A stretch of DNA of 64,000 nt, from NCBI RefSeq assembly GCF_000717745.1, contig NZ_JOBH01000014.1:124001-188000 (forward strand). The letters run 5' to 3'. Shown piece by piece: positions 32,910 to 43,982 of the stretch. This DNA is from Streptomyces violens. Lineage in GTDB: Bacteria; Actinomycetota; Actinomycetes; Streptomycetales; Streptomycetaceae. A model generated the notes under the pieces. It was not told the DNA's origin and did not search any database. It saw only the letters and a program-made list of their open reading frames with translations. Numbering within the stretch: the stretch's first letter is position 1; the number at the start of each line of letters is the position of its first letter. Both the position numbers and the translations under genes were made by a program.

Positions 32910-35030
32910 ATGGCTACCACTTCACTTGACCTGGCCAAGGTCCGCAATATCGGGATCATGGCCCACATCGACGCGGGCAAGACGACGACCACCGAGCGGA
33001 TCCTGTTCTACACCGGTGTTTCGTACAAGATCGGTGAGGTCCACGACGGCGCCGCCACGATGGACTGGATGGAGCAGGAGCAGGAGCGTGGCATCACGAT
33101 CACCTCTGCTGCCACCACCTGTCACTGGCCGCTGGAAAACGTCGACCACACCATCAACATCATCGACACCCCGGGGCACGTCGACTTCACCGTTGAGGTG
33201 GAGCGCTCCCTGCGCGTGCTCGACGGTGCCGTGACGGTGTTCGACGGCGTTGCCGGCGTTGAGCCCCAGTCCGAGACGGTGTGGCGTCAGGCGGACCGCT
33301 ACGGCGTGCCGCGTATCTGCTTCGTCAACAAGCTCGACCGCACCGGCGCCGAGTTCCACCGCTGCGTCGACATGATCGTGGACCGCCTCGGCGCGACCCC
33401 GATCGTCATGCAGCTGCCGATCGGCACCGAGGCGGACTTCAAGGGCGTCGTCGACCTGGTCCGCATGAAGGCCCTGGTCTGGTCCGCCGAGGCCGCCAAG
33501 GGCGAGATGTACGACACCGTCGACATCCCGGACACCCACCGCGAGGCGGCCGACGAGTGGCGCGGCAAGCTGCTCGAGGCCGTGGCCGAGAACGACGAAG
33601 AGATGATGGAGCTGTACCTGGAGGGCACCGAGCCCACCGAGGAGCAGCTGTACGCGGCGATCCGCCGTATCACCATCAGCTCCGGCAAGGCGGAGAACGC
33701 CACCGTCACCCCCGTGTTCTGCGGCACCGCCTTCAAGAACAAGGGTGTCCAGCCGCTGCTGGACGCGGTCGTGCGTTACCTCCCCTCGCCGCTGGACGTC
33801 GAGGCCATCGAGGGCCACGCGGTCAACGACGCCGAGCAGGTCATCAAGCGCCGTCCCTCCGAGGACGAGCCGCTGGCCGCGCTCGCGTTCAAGATCGCGA
33901 GCGACCCGCACCTCGGCAAGCTCACCTTCATCCGGGTTTACTCGGGTCGCCTGGAGTCCGGCACGCAGGTGCTGAACTCCGTCAAGGGCAAGAAGGAGCG
34001 CATCGGCAAGATCTACCGGATGCACGCGAACAAGCGTGAGGAGATCGAGTCGGTGGGTGCCGGTGACATCGTCGCCGTCATGGGTCTGAAGCAGACCACC
34101 ACCGGTGAGACCCTCTGTGACTCCGCCAACCAGGTGATCCTGGAGTCGATGGAGTTCCCGGCCCCGGTCATCCAGGTCGCCATTGAGCCCAAGTCCAAGG
34201 GCGACCAGGAGAAGCTGGGTGTCGCCATCCAGCGCCTCGCCGAGGAGGACCCGAGCTTCCAGGTCCACACCGACGAGGAGACCGGCCAGACCATCATCGC
34301 GGGTATGGGCGAGCTGCACCTCGACGTGCTGGTCGACCGTATGAAGCGTGAGTTCCGGGTCGAGGCCAACGTCGGTAAGCCGCAGGTCGCGTACCGCGAG
34401 ACGCTGCGCAAGACCGTCGAGAAGATCGACTACACGCACAAGAAGCAGACTGGTGGTTCCGGCCAGTTCGCGAAGGTGCAGATCTCGGTCGAGCCTCTCG
34501 AGGGCGATGGCTACGAGTTCGAGAACAAGGTCACCGGTGGCCGCATCCCGCGGGAGTACATCCCGTCCGTGGACGCGGGCTGCCAGGAGGCCATGGAGTT
34601 CGGTGTTCTCGCCGGCTACCCGCTGACCGGTGTGCGCGTCACGCTCCACGACGGTGCCTTCCACGAGGTCGACTCCTCCGAGATGGCGTTCAAGATCGCC
34701 GGTTCGATGGCCTTCAAGGAGGCTGCGCGCAAGGCTTCCCCGGCCCTGCTCGAGCCGATGATGAAGGTCGAGGTCACCACGCCCGAGGACTACATGGGCG
34801 ACGTGATCGGCGACATCAACTCCCGCCGTGGACAGATTCAGTCCATGGAGGACCGCCACGGTGCCAAGCTCGTCACGGGCCTGGTTCCGCTCTCGGAGAT
34901 GTTCGGCTACGTCGGAGACCTCCGCAGCAAGACGTCGGGTCGCGCGAGCTACTCGATGCAGTTCGACTCCTACGCCGAGGTTCCGCGGAACGTCGCCGAG
35001 GAGATCATCGCGAAGGCCAAGGGCGAGTAA
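32910..35030 (+). CDS. fusA: Elongation factor G
   Basis: 706-residue translocation GTPase. G motifs are [14 protein letters not shown], the switch region [17 protein letters not shown] and NKLDR. Domains II-V follow, with GGSGQFAKV in domain IV and the C-terminal [17 protein letters not shown] 32910 is preceded by GAGAGAAGA. Third gene of the str operon, 39 bases after rpsG. Confidence 0.97.
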   Translation: MATTSLDLAKVRNIGIMAHIDAGKTTTTERILFYTGVSYKIGEVHDGAATMDWMEQEQERGITITSAATTCHWPLENVDHTINIIDTPGHVDFTVEVERSLRVLDGAVTVFDGVAGVEPQSETVWRQADRYGVPRICFVNKLDRTGAEFHRCVDMIVDRLGATPIVMQLPIGTEADFKGVVDLVRMKALVWSAEAAKGEMYDTVDIPDTHREAADEWRGKLLEAVAENDEEMMELYLEGTEPTEEQLYAAIRRITISSGKAENATVTPVFCGTAFKNKGVQPLLDAVVRYLPSPLDVEAIEGHAVNDAEQVIKRRPSEDEPLAALAFKIASDPHLGKLTFIRVYSGRLESGTQVLNSVKGKKERIGKIYRMHANKREEIESVGAGDIVAVMGLKQTTTGETLCDSANQVILESMEFPAPVIQVAIEPKSKGDQEKLGVAIQRLAEEDPSFQVHTDEETGQTIIAGMGELHLDVLVDRMKREFRVEANVGKPQVAYRETLRKTVEKIDYTHKKQTGGSGQFAKVQISVEPLEGDGYEFENKVTGGRIPREYIPSVDAGCQEAMEFGVLAGYPLTGVRVTLHDGAFHEVDSSEMAFKIAGSMAFKEAARKASPALLEPMMKVEVTTPEDYMGDVIGDINSRRGQIQSMEDRHGAKLVTGLVPLSEMFGYVGDLRSKTSGRASYSMQFDSYAEVPRNVAEEIIAKAKGE

Positions 35031-35194
35031 GACCCGTCTCGTCAGAGTCGGACCCCGACACGCTTTAGGCTTGACACCGACCGGTGGGGCAAACCGCGTT
35101 TATCGCGTGGAATGCCCCGCCGGCCGGCACCCCAGCAAAGATCACCTGGCGCCGATGAGTAAGGCGTACAGAACCACTCCACAGGAGGACCCCA

Positions 35195-36388
<1,194 letters not shown>

Positions 36389-36435
36389 TCTCACTTACTT
36401 GTCGATCGGGGAGACCCGGCGCTCCTAGCGAGCGA

Positions 36436-36470
36436 GGGCCCCGCACACCTTCGGGTGTGCGGGGCCCTTT
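36436..36470 (+). terminator. Rho-independent terminator of the str operon
   Basis: GGGCCCCGCACACC and GGTGTGCGGGGCCC form a perfect 14-bp stem with a TTCG loop, followed by TTTGT. It lies 47 bases after tuf. Confidence 0.92.
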
Positions 36471-36501
36471 GTCTTGCGTACGAGTTGTCTTGCGTACGAG
36501 T
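36470..36501. repeat. 16-bp perfect tandem duplication after the tuf terminator
   Basis: TGTCTTGCGTACGAGT is present twice without a gap. Such a duplication suggests slippage or a repair scar next to the Rpn-like gene. Confidence 0.7.
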
Positions 36502-36527
36502 GGGTGATCGGGGTCGGGGTGTGCTGG

Positions 36528-37448
36528 TTACGTGTGCGCCGTCTCCCCGTCCCGGCTCTCGTCCTCGGTGAACAGCGCGTCGGCGTCGGGGGCGGTGATG
36601 GCCCGGTCGAACCAGCGGTCGAGGACGTCGAGGTCCGTGCAGCCCGTGATCCGCTCACGAGCGTCATCGGGCGTGGCGATGCCGCGGCTCTCCAGCAGAC
36701 GCAGGATGAGCGTCGCCTTGCCCTCGGCCTTGCCCTCGGCCTTGCCTTCCAGGTAGGTCTCCTCGATGAGCGTGCCGCGGCCGGGAAAATAGCTTCCGTT
36801 GACCTTCATGAGTTCCTTCCAGGTCGCGCGGGCCGGGCTGTCGCCCAGGCCGATCTCCAGCAGTTCGGTGTAGTAGTCGGCGGACTGACGGTCGGCTGAG
36901 CCCAGAGCGCTTGCCAGGGCCTCCAGTATGGCGCCGATGTTCCGGTCCCGTCCGTGTGTCATGGCGCAGAACGTGGCGAGAGCCAGGTCCCTGGCGGCAA
37001 CGGCCGGGTCGGTGATGACCGGCACGTTGTCCGGGCCGAGGACCAGCGGATGTGCGCAGAGCGCGGTCCAGCCCTCCACGCCGGTGGTGAAGGGGCCGGC
37101 GGCCCAGGTGGCAGTGGCTCTGTCCTGGCAGACGACGAGTAGCAGCGCCGGTACGTCGTACTTCGCTCGCAGGTAGGCGAGGTAGTACGTCCAGCTGGCC
37201 GCCTTGTCCGGGTCGCGCCGCCCCTGAGCCTCGATGGCGAGCAGGAAGTCCCCGCCGTCGGACGGAACGACGCGCAGCACGCTGTCCACGCGGCGCTCCA
37301 GCGGACGGATCTCGGTGGCGTCGGCGCAGAGCACCTGGATGGACGCCTTGGTGGGCAGAGGCACGCCCAGGATCCGGAAGACCGGAGTCAACAACTCCGG
37401 CCGGTCTTGGAAGATCTGGTGCGAAGCCTCGTGCGAGGAAGTGACCAT
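36528..37448 (-). CDS. Rpn-like PD-(D/E)XK nuclease family protein
   Basis: 306-residue protein resembling Rpn/YhgA-type recombination-promoting nucleases and widespread unnamed Streptomyces homologues. The nuclease core is visible as Asp55 in RPLERRVDSVLRV and Glu73-x-Gln75 in FLLAIEAQGRRDPDK, then TYYLAYLRAKYDVPALLLV. The C-terminus carries the typical GKAEGKAEGKA helix and a short domain. ATG 37448 is chosen at the conserved start MVTSSHEASHQIFQ; the frame is open to 37505. It lies alone, antisense, between tuf and panD, and could move DNA or act in defence. Confidence 0.75.
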   Translation of the reverse strand: MVTSSHEASHQIFQDRPELLTPVFRILGVPLPTKASIQVLCADATEIRPLERRVDSVLRVVPSDGGDFLLAIEAQGRRDPDKAASWTYYLAYLRAKYDVPALLLVVCQDRATATWAAGPFTTGVEGWTALCAHPLVLGPDNVPVITDPAVAARDLALATFCAMTHGRDRNIGAILEALASALGSADRQSADYYTELLEIGLGDSPARATWKELMKVNGSYFPGRGTLIEETYLEGKAEGKAEGKATLILRLLESRGIATPDDARERITGCTDLDVLDRWFDRAITAPDADALFTEDESRDGETAHT

Positions 37449-37559
37449 GTGCGCGAACGTAGGGCGTTCGGGGGACAGAGGAACGTTCCGCTGGCATATG
37501 ACCACTCGATCGGGTCATGGGATGTCGGCCCGTCAGTGCGCCGGTGCGGGCGGCTGGAT

Positions 37560-37646
37560 CCGGTAGCGAACGCGTACGCACTGACGGGCATCCGCCACGA
37601 GCGGCTGAAGCTGACCGTTCCCTTCACGATTGACATCGACCACCTT
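37560..37646 (+). pseudogene. Possible remnant of a gene 3' end
   Basis: One frame reads PVANAYALTGIR, then [15 protein letters not shown], a protein-like tail reminiscent of the C-terminal strands of Uma2-type nuclease homologues. There is no plausible start or preceding domain. The rest of 37449-37753 shows only the panD upstream region. The identification is weak. Confidence 0.25.
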
Positions 37647-37753
37647 CAAGGAGACCACCGTCACTCTTCGCTACCCCCGCCCGGCCGCTTAGCATGGCTG
37701 CGTCGGCGCGCACCTCTTGGGAGGGCGCGACCTTCTTCCTCAGGAGTGACGCC

Positions 37754-38179
37754 ATGCTGCGCACCATGTTCAAGTCCAAGATCCATCGGGCCACCGTGAC
37801 GCAGGCCGATCTGCATTACGTGGGGTCGGTGACCGTTGACGCCGAGTTGATGGACGCTGCCGATCTGCTGCCGGGTGAGCTGGTCCATATTGTCGACATC
37901 AGCAACGGGGCTCGGCTGGAGACGTATGTGATCGAGGGGGAGCGGGGGTCCGGGGTCATTGGGATCAATGGCGCGGCCGCGCATCTTGTGCACCCCGGTG
38001 ACCTGGTGATTCTCATCAGCTATGCGCAGGTGGACGACGCCGAGGCGCGGGCGATGACGCCGAGTGTGGTGCATGTGGACGGCGCGAATCGGATCGTGGA
38101 GCTGGGGAGTGACGCCTCGGCTCCGGTGCCCGGGAGTGGGCAGGAGCGGAGTCCGCAGGCGGTCGTTTCGGCCGGCTGA
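37754..38179 (+). CDS. panD: Aspartate 1-decarboxylase precursor
   Basis: 141-residue pyruvoyl enzyme that makes beta-alanine from aspartate for pantothenate and CoA. The self-cleavage site Gly24-Ser25 lies in [11 protein letters not shown], and Ser25 becomes the pyruvoyl group. The fold motifs [12 protein letters not shown] and [13 protein letters not shown] are intact. ATG 37754 has CAGGAG nearby; the frame is open to 37694, but the proper N-terminus [13 protein letters not shown] starts at 37754. It has no pan operon partners here. Confidence 0.95.
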   Translation: MLRTMFKSKIHRATVTQADLHYVGSVTVDAELMDAADLLPGELVHIVDISNGARLETYVIEGERGSGVIGINGAAAHLVHPGDLVILISYAQVDDAEARAMTPSVVHVDGANRIVELGSDASAPVPGSGQERSPQAVVSAG

Positions 38180-38646
38180 CGGCCGGCTGAGGGACGACTG
38201 ACCGCCGGTTGAAGATCAGCTGTCGGCGGACCCGGGGATTTGCACGGTGTGGCGTGGGGTACTCTCTCCCCTTCGGTTGGCCAGCCGTGTGCCCCATATG
38301 GCACACTAGCCAAGTTGCTCGGTTGAGTGCCGATGCTGCGCGCCTCCCGCCGGGAGGACTGGAAGCGAGTCCTAGGTATTCGTCGCCTCTTATCAGGGGC
38401 GGAAGTACGGGAATCTTCCGGGAAGCGTCAGCGGGGTGCCTCAGCCAGGCGCCCGGTGGGTGTCCATGACCCCACGTTCTCCTTCTCGAAGGATCTCCCC
38501 TGCGGAGATATGCGGGAAGGGATGCGACACGCCCGACCGCGTGGGTCGGCGAAGAGCGAGAGCGTGGCGGATGTGGGCCGTGTCTCCGAAAGGCACAAGC
38601 GCACCGGGTCCCAGAGCGTTACGAGACAAAGGACTACACAGTAGCC
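38180..38646 (+). promoter_or_regulatory. Gene-free upstream and leader region of the S10 operon
   Basis: 467 bases without a supported gene. A good -10 (TACTCT, 38260-38265) has no clear -35. A perfect 7-bp inverted repeat, GTGTGCC with GGCACAC around CCATAT, lies at 38287-38306 and could be an operator. Further downstream are several short stem-loops and the 30-nt element shared with the rpsL leader. Long leaders here often bind L4 or other regulators; no known S10 leader is recognised. Confidence 0.5.
38525..38554 (+). promoter_or_regulatory. Leader element shared with the rpsL leader, copy 2
   Basis: 28 of 30 positions match 31949-31978. The two differences lie one before the stem and one in its five-base loop, leaving CCGACC/GGTCGG intact. 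It ends 92 bases before rpsJ. Confidence 0.65.
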
Positions 38647-38955
38647 ATGGCGGGACAGAAGATCCGCATCCGGCTCAAGGCCTACGACCACGAGGTCATC
38701 GACAGCTCGGCGAAGAAGATCGTCGAGACGGTGACCCGCACTGGTGCGTCGGTCGCGGGCCCGGTGCCGCTGCCCACTGAAAAGAACGTGTACTGCGTCA
38801 TCAAGTCGCCGCACAAGTACAAGGACGCGCGCGAGCACTTCGAGATGCGGACGCACAAGCGCCTGATCGACATTCTCGACCCGACGCCGAAGACCGTTGA
38901 CTCCCTGATGCGACTCGACCTTCCGGCCGGCGTCGACATCGAGATCAAGCTCTGA
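38647..38955 (+). CDS. rpsJ: 30S ribosomal protein S10 (NusE)
   Basis: 102-residue 30S head protein that also binds NusB and NusG in antitermination complexes. It contains [20 protein letters not shown] and [15 protein letters not shown]. First gene of the S10 operon, preceded by GGACTACACAGTAGCC with a weak ribosome site. rplC begins 18 bases after it. Confidence 0.97.
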   Translation: MAGQKIRIRLKAYDHEVIDSSAKKIVETVTRTGASVAGPVPLPTEKNVYCVIKSPHKYKDAREHFEMRTHKRLIDILDPTPKTVDSLMRLDLPAGVDIEIKL

Positions 38956-38972
38956 GGGTCGGTGAGTCAAGA

Positions 38973-39617
38973 ATGACTAAGCAGATCAAGGGCCTCCTGG
39001 GCGAGAAGCTCGGCATGACCCAGGTCTGGGACGAGAACAACCGTGTCGTCCCGGTCACCGTGGTCAAGGCCGGCCCCTGTGTCGTTACCCAGGTGCGCAC
39101 CGCAGACCAGGACGGTTACGACTCCGTCCAGATCGCCTTCGGCGAGATCGACCCGCGCAAGGTGAACAAGCCCCTCAAGGGCCACTTCGCCAAGGCCGAT
39201 GTCACCCCCCGTCGTCACCTCGTCGAGGTCCGTACCGCCGATGCCGGCGAGTACACCCTCGGCCAGGAGATCAATGCCGAGGTCTTCGACTCCGGCATCA
39301 AGGTGGACGTGACCGGCAAGACCAAGGGCAAGGGCACCGCCGGTGTCATGAAGCGTCACGGCTTCCACGGCGGCAAGGCTTCGCACGGTGCGCACCGCGT
39401 ACACCGCAAGCCGGGCTCCATCGGTGGCTGCGCCACCCCGGGCCGTGTCTTCAAGGGCATGCGCATGTCCGGCCGTATGGGCAACGAGCGGGTCACCACC
39501 CAGAACCTGACCGTCCACGCCGTTGACGCGGAGAAGGGACTGCTGCTCATCAAGGGCGCCGTCCCCGGTCCGAACGGCGGCCTCGTCCTGGTCCGTACCG
39601 CGGCCAAGGGGGCCTGA
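38973..39617 (+). CDS. rplC: 50S ribosomal protein L3
   Basis: 214-residue early-assembly protein reaching the peptidyl-transferase centre. Its signatures are [17 protein letters not shown], the loop [19 protein letters not shown] and [24 protein letters not shown] 38973 lies 18 bases after rpsJ; rplD follows after eight bases. Confidence 0.97.
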   Translation: MTKQIKGLLGEKLGMTQVWDENNRVVPVTVVKAGPCVVTQVRTADQDGYDSVQIAFGEIDPRKVNKPLKGHFAKADVTPRRHLVEVRTADAGEYTLGQEINAEVFDSGIKVDVTGKTKGKGTAGVMKRHGFHGGKASHGAHRVHRKPGSIGGCATPGRVFKGMRMSGRMGNERVTTQNLTVHAVDAEKGLLLIKGAVPGPNGGLVLVRTAAKGA

Positions 39618-39625
39618 GGTAACCG

Positions 39626-40276
39626 ATGAGCACCATTGACATCCTTTCGCCGGCAGGCGACAAGGCCGGGACCGTCGAGCTCCCCGCGGAGATCTTCGAC
39701 GCGAAGGTCAGCGTTCCGCTGATCCACCAGGTCGTTGTTGCACAGCTGGCCGCTGCCCGTCAGGGCACGCACAAGACCAAGACCCGTGGCGAGGTCCGCG
39801 GCGGTGGCAAGAAGCCGTACCGCCAGAAGGGCACCGGCCGCGCGCGTCAGGGTTCGACCCGTGCGCCGCAGTTCGCCGGCGGTGGCATCGTCCACGGCCC
39901 CGTGCCGCGTGACTACTCGCAGCGGACCCCGAAGAAGATGAAGGCCGCCGCCCTGCGCGGTGCCCTCACCGACCGGGCCCGCAACTCGCGCATCCACGTC
40001 GTTTCCGGCGTGGTCGAGGGTGCGACCTCCACGAAGGCCGCCAAGGCTCTTCTCGGCAAGATCAGCGAGCGCAAGAACGTGCTCCTGGTCGCCGAGCGCA
40101 GCGACGAGGCCGCGTGGCTGTCCGCCCGCAACCTGCCCCAGGTTCACATCCTGGAGCCGGGCCAGCTGAACACGTACGACGTGCTCGTCTCGGACGACGT
40201 GGTCTTCACCCAGACCGCTTTCGAGTCCTTCGTGTCTGGCCCCAAGGCCGTTGAGACCGAAGGGAGCGACGCCTGA
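39626..40276 (+). CDS. rplD: 50S ribosomal protein L4
   Basis: 216-residue exit-tunnel protein that represses the S10 operon in some bacteria. The tunnel loop motif reads [20 protein letters not shown] followed by [12 protein letters not shown], as in the macrolide-contact loop. It is coupled to rplW by a TGATG overlap. Confidence 0.97.
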   Translation: MSTIDILSPAGDKAGTVELPAEIFDAKVSVPLIHQVVVAQLAAARQGTHKTKTRGEVRGGGKKPYRQKGTGRARQGSTRAPQFAGGGIVHGPVPRDYSQRTPKKMKAAALRGALTDRARNSRIHVVSGVVEGATSTKAAKALLGKISERKNVLLVAERSDEAAWLSARNLPQVHILEPGQLNTYDVLVSDDVVFTQTAFESFVSGPKAVETEGSDA

Positions 40277-40599
40277 TGAGTGAGGCCGTCGTCACCAGCA
40301 AGACCTTCACGGACCACCGTGACGTGCTGAAGAAGCCCGTCGTGTCCGAGAAGAGCTACGCGCTGCTGGACGAGAACAAGTACACGTTCATCGTCGACCC
40401 GCGTGCCAACAAGACCCAGATCAAGCAGGCCGTCGAGGCGGTCTTCTCGGTCAAGGTCACCGGGGTGAACACGATCAACCGGCAGGGCAAGCGCAAGCGC
40501 ACCCGCACCGGTTTCGGCAAGCGCGCTGACACCAAGCGCGCCATCGTGACCCTCGCCGAGGGCGACCGCATCGACATCTTCGGCGGTCCGACCGCCTAA
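40276..40599 (+). CDS. rplW: 50S ribosomal protein L23
   Basis: 107-residue protein at the tunnel exit that docks trigger factor and SRP. It shows [20 protein letters not shown] and the extended loop [17 protein letters not shown]. The ATG overlaps the rplD stop. rplB follows after 40 bases. Confidence 0.96.
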   Translation: MSEAVVTSKTFTDHRDVLKKPVVSEKSYALLDENKYTFIVDPRANKTQIKQAVEAVFSVKVTGVNTINRQGKRKRTRTGFGKRADTKRAIVTLAEGDRIDIFGGPTA

Positions 40600-40639
40600 C
40601 GGCGGTCTGGATCGTCCGGAATCGGACGAGGACTGAGAA

Positions 40640-41476
40640 ATGGGTATCCGCAAGTACAAGCCGACGACCCCGGGCCGTCGTGGCTCCAGCGTCGCCGACT
40701 TTGTCGAGATCACGCGGTCCACGCCGGAGAAGTCGCTGGTTCGCCCGCTGCACAGCAAGGGCGGCCGTAACAACGCCGGTCGTGTGACCGTTCGCCACCA
40801 GGGCGGTGGCCACAAGCGCGCCTACCGAGTGATCGACTTCCGTCGTCACGACAAGGACGGCGTGCCGGCCAAGGTCGCGCACATCGAGTACGACCCGAAC
40901 CGCACCGCGCGCATCGCGCTCCTGCACTACGCGGACGGCGAGAAGCGCTACATCATCGCCCCCCGCGGTCTGTCGCAGGGTGACCGGATTGAGAACGGCC
41001 CCGGCGCCGACATCAAGCCCGGCAACAACCTGGCGCTGCGCAACATCCCGGTCGGTACGACCATCCACGCCATCGAGCTGCGGCCCGGCGGCGGCGCGAA
41101 GTTCGCCCGTTCCGCGGGTGCCTCCGTGCAGCTGCTGGCGAAGGAGGGCACCATGGCCCACCTTCGTATGCCGTCGGGTGAGATCCGCCTGGTCGACGTC
41201 CGCTGCCGCGCCACTGTCGGCGAGGTCGGCAACGCCGAGCAGTCGAACATCAACTGGGGCAAGGCCGGCCGCATGCGCTGGAAGGGCGTCCGCCCGACCG
41301 TGCGTGGTGTCGTGATGAACCCCGTCGACCACCCGCACGGTGGTGGTGAGGGCAAGACCTCCGGTGGTCGCCACCCGGTCTCGCCGTGGGGTCAGAAGGA
41401 GGGTCGTACGCGTTCGCCGAAGAAGGCTTCGAACAAGTACATCGTCCGCCGCCGCAAGACGAACAAGAAGCGCTAG
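40640..41476 (+). CDS. rplB: 50S ribosomal protein L2
   Basis: 278-residue core protein needed for subunit association and peptidyl transfer. It contains [19 protein letters not shown] and the catalytic-region motif [17 protein letters not shown] with the conserved His. The C-terminal tail is basic. ATG 40640 is preceded by GAGGACTGAGAA; rpsS starts 12 bases after the stop. Confidence 0.97.
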   Translation: MGIRKYKPTTPGRRGSSVADFVEITRSTPEKSLVRPLHSKGGRNNAGRVTVRHQGGGHKRAYRVIDFRRHDKDGVPAKVAHIEYDPNRTARIALLHYADGEKRYIIAPRGLSQGDRIENGPGADIKPGNNLALRNIPVGTTIHAIELRPGGGAKFARSAGASVQLLAKEGTMAHLRMPSGEIRLVDVRCRATVGEVGNAEQSNINWGKAGRMRWKGVRPTVRGVVMNPVDHPHGGGEGKTSGGRHPVSPWGQKEGRTRSPKKASNKYIVRRRKTNKKR

Positions 41477-41488
41477 GAGCGGGTTTAG

Positions 41489-41770
41489 ATGCCGCGCAGT
41501 CTCAAGAAGGGGCCCTTCGTCGACGACCACCTGATCAAGAAGGTGGATGTCCAGAACGAAGCCGGCACCAAGAACGTCATCAAGACCTGGTCCCGTCGCT
41601 CCATGATCGTGCCGGCCATGCTCGGCCACACGCTGGCGGTGCACAACGGCAAGACCCACGTCCCGGTGTTCGTCACCGAGTCGATGGTCGGCCACAAGCT
41701 CGGCGAGTTTGCGCCGACCCGCACCTTCCGCGGCCACGAGAAGGACGACCGCAAGTCGCGTCGTCGCTGA
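41489..41770 (+). CDS. rpsS: 30S ribosomal protein S19
   Basis: 93-residue 30S head protein that binds S13. It has [19 protein letters not shown] and the conserved [20 protein letters not shown] and [12 protein letters not shown] segments. The start follows AGGAGCGGGTTTAG. Confidence 0.97.
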   Translation: MPRSLKKGPFVDDHLIKKVDVQNEAGTKNVIKTWSRRSMIVPAMLGHTLAVHNGKTHVPVFVTESMVGHKLGEFAPTRTFRGHEKDDRKSRRR

Positions 41771-41814
41771 TCAGCGGAAGAGCGAAGACTATGACTGACA
41801 CCGAAGGGACAACC

Positions 41815-42162
41815 ATGGAAGCCAGGGCCCAGGCGCGCTACGTGCGTGTCACGCCCATGAAGGCCCGCCGCGTGGTGGACCTTGTCCGTGGCATGGATGC
41901 CACGGAGGCTCAGGCGGTCCTGCGTTTCGCCCCGCAGGCCGCGAGCGTGCCGGTGGGCAAGGTGCTGGACAGCGCCATTGCCAACGCCGCGCACAACTAC
42001 GACCACACGGACGCCTCTCAGCTGTTCATCAGCGAGGCGTACGTCGACGAGGGCCCGACCCTGAAGCGGTTCCGTCCGCGCGCTCAGGGCCGTGCCTACC
42101 GGATCCGCAAGCGGACCAGCCACATCACTGTGGTCGTCAGCAGCAAGGAAGGAACCCGGTAA
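41815..42162 (+). CDS. rplV: 50S ribosomal protein L22
   Basis: 115-residue tunnel protein; the beta-hairpin region [19 protein letters not shown] lines the macrolide-binding part of the tunnel. I chose ATG 41815, preceded by GAAGGGA and giving the usual MEARAQARY start; an in-frame ATG at 41791, also with a plausible site, would add eight residues. The stop overlaps the rpsC ATG by one base. Confidence 0.95.
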   Translation: MEARAQARYVRVTPMKARRVVDLVRGMDATEAQAVLRFAPQAASVPVGKVLDSAIANAAHNYDHTDASQLFISEAYVDEGPTLKRFRPRAQGRAYRIRKRTSHITVVVSSKEGTR

Positions 42163-42983
42163 TGGGCCAGAAGGTAAACCCGCACGGGTTCCGGCTCGGC
42201 ATCACCACCGACTTCAAGTCGCGCTGGTACGCCGACAAGCTGTACAAGGACTACGTCAAGGAAGACGTCGCCATTCGTCGCATGATGACGAAGGGCATGG
42301 AGCGCGCCGGTATCTCGAAGGTTGAGATCGAGCGCACCCGTGAGCGCGTCCGCGTTGACATCCACACCGCCCGTCCGGGCATCGTCATCGGCCGCCGCGG
42401 CGCCGAGGCCGACCGCATCCGCGGTGAGCTGGAGAAGCTCACCGGCAAGCAGGTCCAGCTGAACATTCTCGAGGTCAAGAACCCCGAGACTGACGCTCAG
42501 CTGGTCGCGCAGGCCGTCGCGGAGCAGCTGTCCTCGCGCGTCTCCTTCCGTCGCGCCATGCGTAAGAGCATGCAGTCGACGATGAAGGCCGGCGCCAAGG
42601 GCATCAAGATCCAGTGCGGCGGTCGTCTCGGCGGCGCCGAGATGTCCCGCTCGGAGTTCTACCGCGAGGGCCGCGTGCCCCTGCACACGCTCCGTGCGAA
42701 CGTCGACTACGGCTTCTTCGAGGCCCGCACGACCTTCGGCCGCATCGGCGTGAAGGTCTGGATCTACAAGGGCGACGTCAAGAACATCGCCGAGGTTCGC
42801 GCCGAGAACGCCGCTGCCCGTGCGGGTAACCGCCCGGCCCGCGGCGGCAACGACCGCCCGCGCCGTGGTGGCGAGCGTGGCGGCCGCGGCCGCAAGCCGC
42901 AGCAGCAGAACGCCGCTGCCGAGGCCCCCAAGGCCGAGGCCGCTGCCGCTGCTCCGGCTGAGAGCACCGGACAGGAGGCCTGA
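42162..42983 (+). CDS. rpsC: 30S ribosomal protein S3
   Basis: 273-residue mRNA-entry protein. The KH domain has [16 protein letters not shown] with the GxxG loop, and the C-terminal domain carries [18 protein letters not shown]. Past about residue 222 there is an added tail rich in Arg/Gly, then Ala/Glu/Pro, longer than the 233-residue E. coli protein. The ATG overlaps the rplV stop. Confidence 0.97.
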   Translation: MGQKVNPHGFRLGITTDFKSRWYADKLYKDYVKEDVAIRRMMTKGMERAGISKVEIERTRERVRVDIHTARPGIVIGRRGAEADRIRGELEKLTGKQVQLNILEVKNPETDAQLVAQAVAEQLSSRVSFRRAMRKSMQSTMKAGAKGIKIQCGGRLGGAEMSRSEFYREGRVPLHTLRANVDYGFFEARTTFGRIGVKVWIYKGDVKNIAEVRAENAAARAGNRPARGGNDRPRRGGERGGRGRKPQQQNAAAEAPKAEAAAAAPAESTGQEA

Positions 42984-42988
42984 CCGAC

Positions 42989-43408
42989 ATGCTGATCCCT
43001 CGCAGGGTCAAGCACCGCAAGCAGCACCACCCGAAGCGCAACGGCATGGCCAAGGGTGGCACCGAGCTGGCCTTCGGTGAGTACGGCATCCAGGCCGTCA
43101 CCCCGGCTTACGTGACGAACCGGCAGATCGAGTCCGCTCGTATCGCCATGACGCGTCACATCAAGCGTGGCGGCAAGGTGTGGATCAACATCTACCCCGA
43201 CCGTCCGCTGACGAAGAAGCCTGCCGAGACCCGCATGGGTTCCGGTAAGGGTTCTCCGGAGTGGTGGGTCGCGAACGTCAAGCCCGGCCGGGTGATGTTC
43301 GAGCTGTCCTTCCCGAACGAAAAGGTTGCCAAGGAGGCGCTGACCCGCGCCGCCCACAAGCTTCCGATGAAGTGCCGCATCGTGCGGCGCGAGGCAGGTG
43401 AGTCGTGA
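42989..43408 (+). CDS. rplP: 50S ribosomal protein L16
   Basis: 139-residue protein near the A site. It begins [19 protein letters not shown] and contains [19 protein letters not shown] and [14 protein letters not shown]. It lies five bases after rpsC, and the stop overlaps the rpmC start (TGATG). Confidence 0.97.
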   Translation: MLIPRRVKHRKQHHPKRNGMAKGGTELAFGEYGIQAVTPAYVTNRQIESARIAMTRHIKRGGKVWINIYPDRPLTKKPAETRMGSGKGSPEWWVANVKPGRVMFELSFPNEKVAKEALTRAAHKLPMKCRIVRREAGES

Positions 43409-43632
43409 TGGCGGCCGGTACCAAGGCGACCGAGCTGCGCGAGCTGAACAACGAGGACCTCGTTGCCAAGCTTCGTGAGGCCAAGGAGGAGCTGTTCAAC
43501 CTCCGCTTCCAGGCGGCGACCGGACAGCTCGAAAACCACGGCCGGCTGAAGGCCGTCCGCAAGGACATCGCCCGGATCTACACCCTGATGCGGGAGCGCG
43601 AGCTCGGCATCGAGACGGTGGAGAGCGCCTGA
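43408..43632 (+). CDS. rpmC: 50S ribosomal protein L29
   Basis: 74-residue helical hairpin protein at the tunnel exit. It shows [20 protein letters not shown] and [23 protein letters not shown] 43408 is used; a GTG directly before it at 43405 would only add Met. The stop overlaps the rpsQ ATG. Confidence 0.96.
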   Translation: MAAGTKATELRELNNEDLVAKLREAKEELFNLRFQAATGQLENHGRLKAVRKDIARIYTLMRERELGIETVESA

Positions 43633-43913
43633 TGAGCGAGACGAATGTGACTGAGAAGAACGAGCGCGGCTTCCGCAAGACCCGCGAGGGTCTGGTCGTC
43701 AGCGACAAGATGGACAAGACCGTCGTCGTCGCCGTCGAGGACCGCGTCAAGCACGCGCTGTACGGCAAGGTCATCCGTCGTACGAACAAGCTCAAGGCGC
43801 ACGACGAGCAGAACGCCGCGGGCGTGGGCGACCGTGTCCTCCTCATGGAGACCCGGCCGACCTCCGCGACGAAGCGCTGGCGCGTCGTCGAGATCCTCGA
43901 GAAGGCCAAGTAA
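43632..43913 (+). CDS. rpsQ: 30S ribosomal protein S17
   Basis: 93-residue primary binder of 16S rRNA. It contains [35 protein letters not shown] and the C-terminal [17 protein letters not shown]. Last gene of the S10 operon proper. A 127-base spacer with several hairpins and a parS palindrome follows before rplN. Confidence 0.97.
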   Translation: MSETNVTEKNERGFRKTREGLVVSDKMDKTVVVAVEDRVKHALYGKVIRRTNKLKAHDEQNAAGVGDRVLLMETRPTSATKRWRVVEILEKAK

Positions 43914-43982
43914 TTCCCGTTAGGGAATTCAGGCAAGCACATCCCCCCGAGGGGGATTCCCTCGGAAAAGTTCCGCCAGGCT

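Noticed and set aside
32922..34859. Minus-strand open frame opposite fusA
   Set aside because: Shadow of fusA, with His/Asp/Leu/Arg-biased composition and no recognisable fold.
35071..35099. TTGACA in the fusA-tuf spacer as a mapped tuf promoter
   Set aside because: The -35 is perfect, but no acceptable -10 is found at normal spacing. A tuf promoter here is known in Streptomyces, but I cannot place it from sequence.
36389..38646. A defence island or integrated element between tuf and rpsJ
   Set aside because: There are only one nuclease-like gene and panD, with no integrase, attachment-site pair or second defence gene.
41791..41814. ATG 41791 as the rplV start
   Set aside because: Possible, but ATG 41815 has closer GAAGGGA spacing and gives the usual L22 N-terminus; kept as an alternative only.
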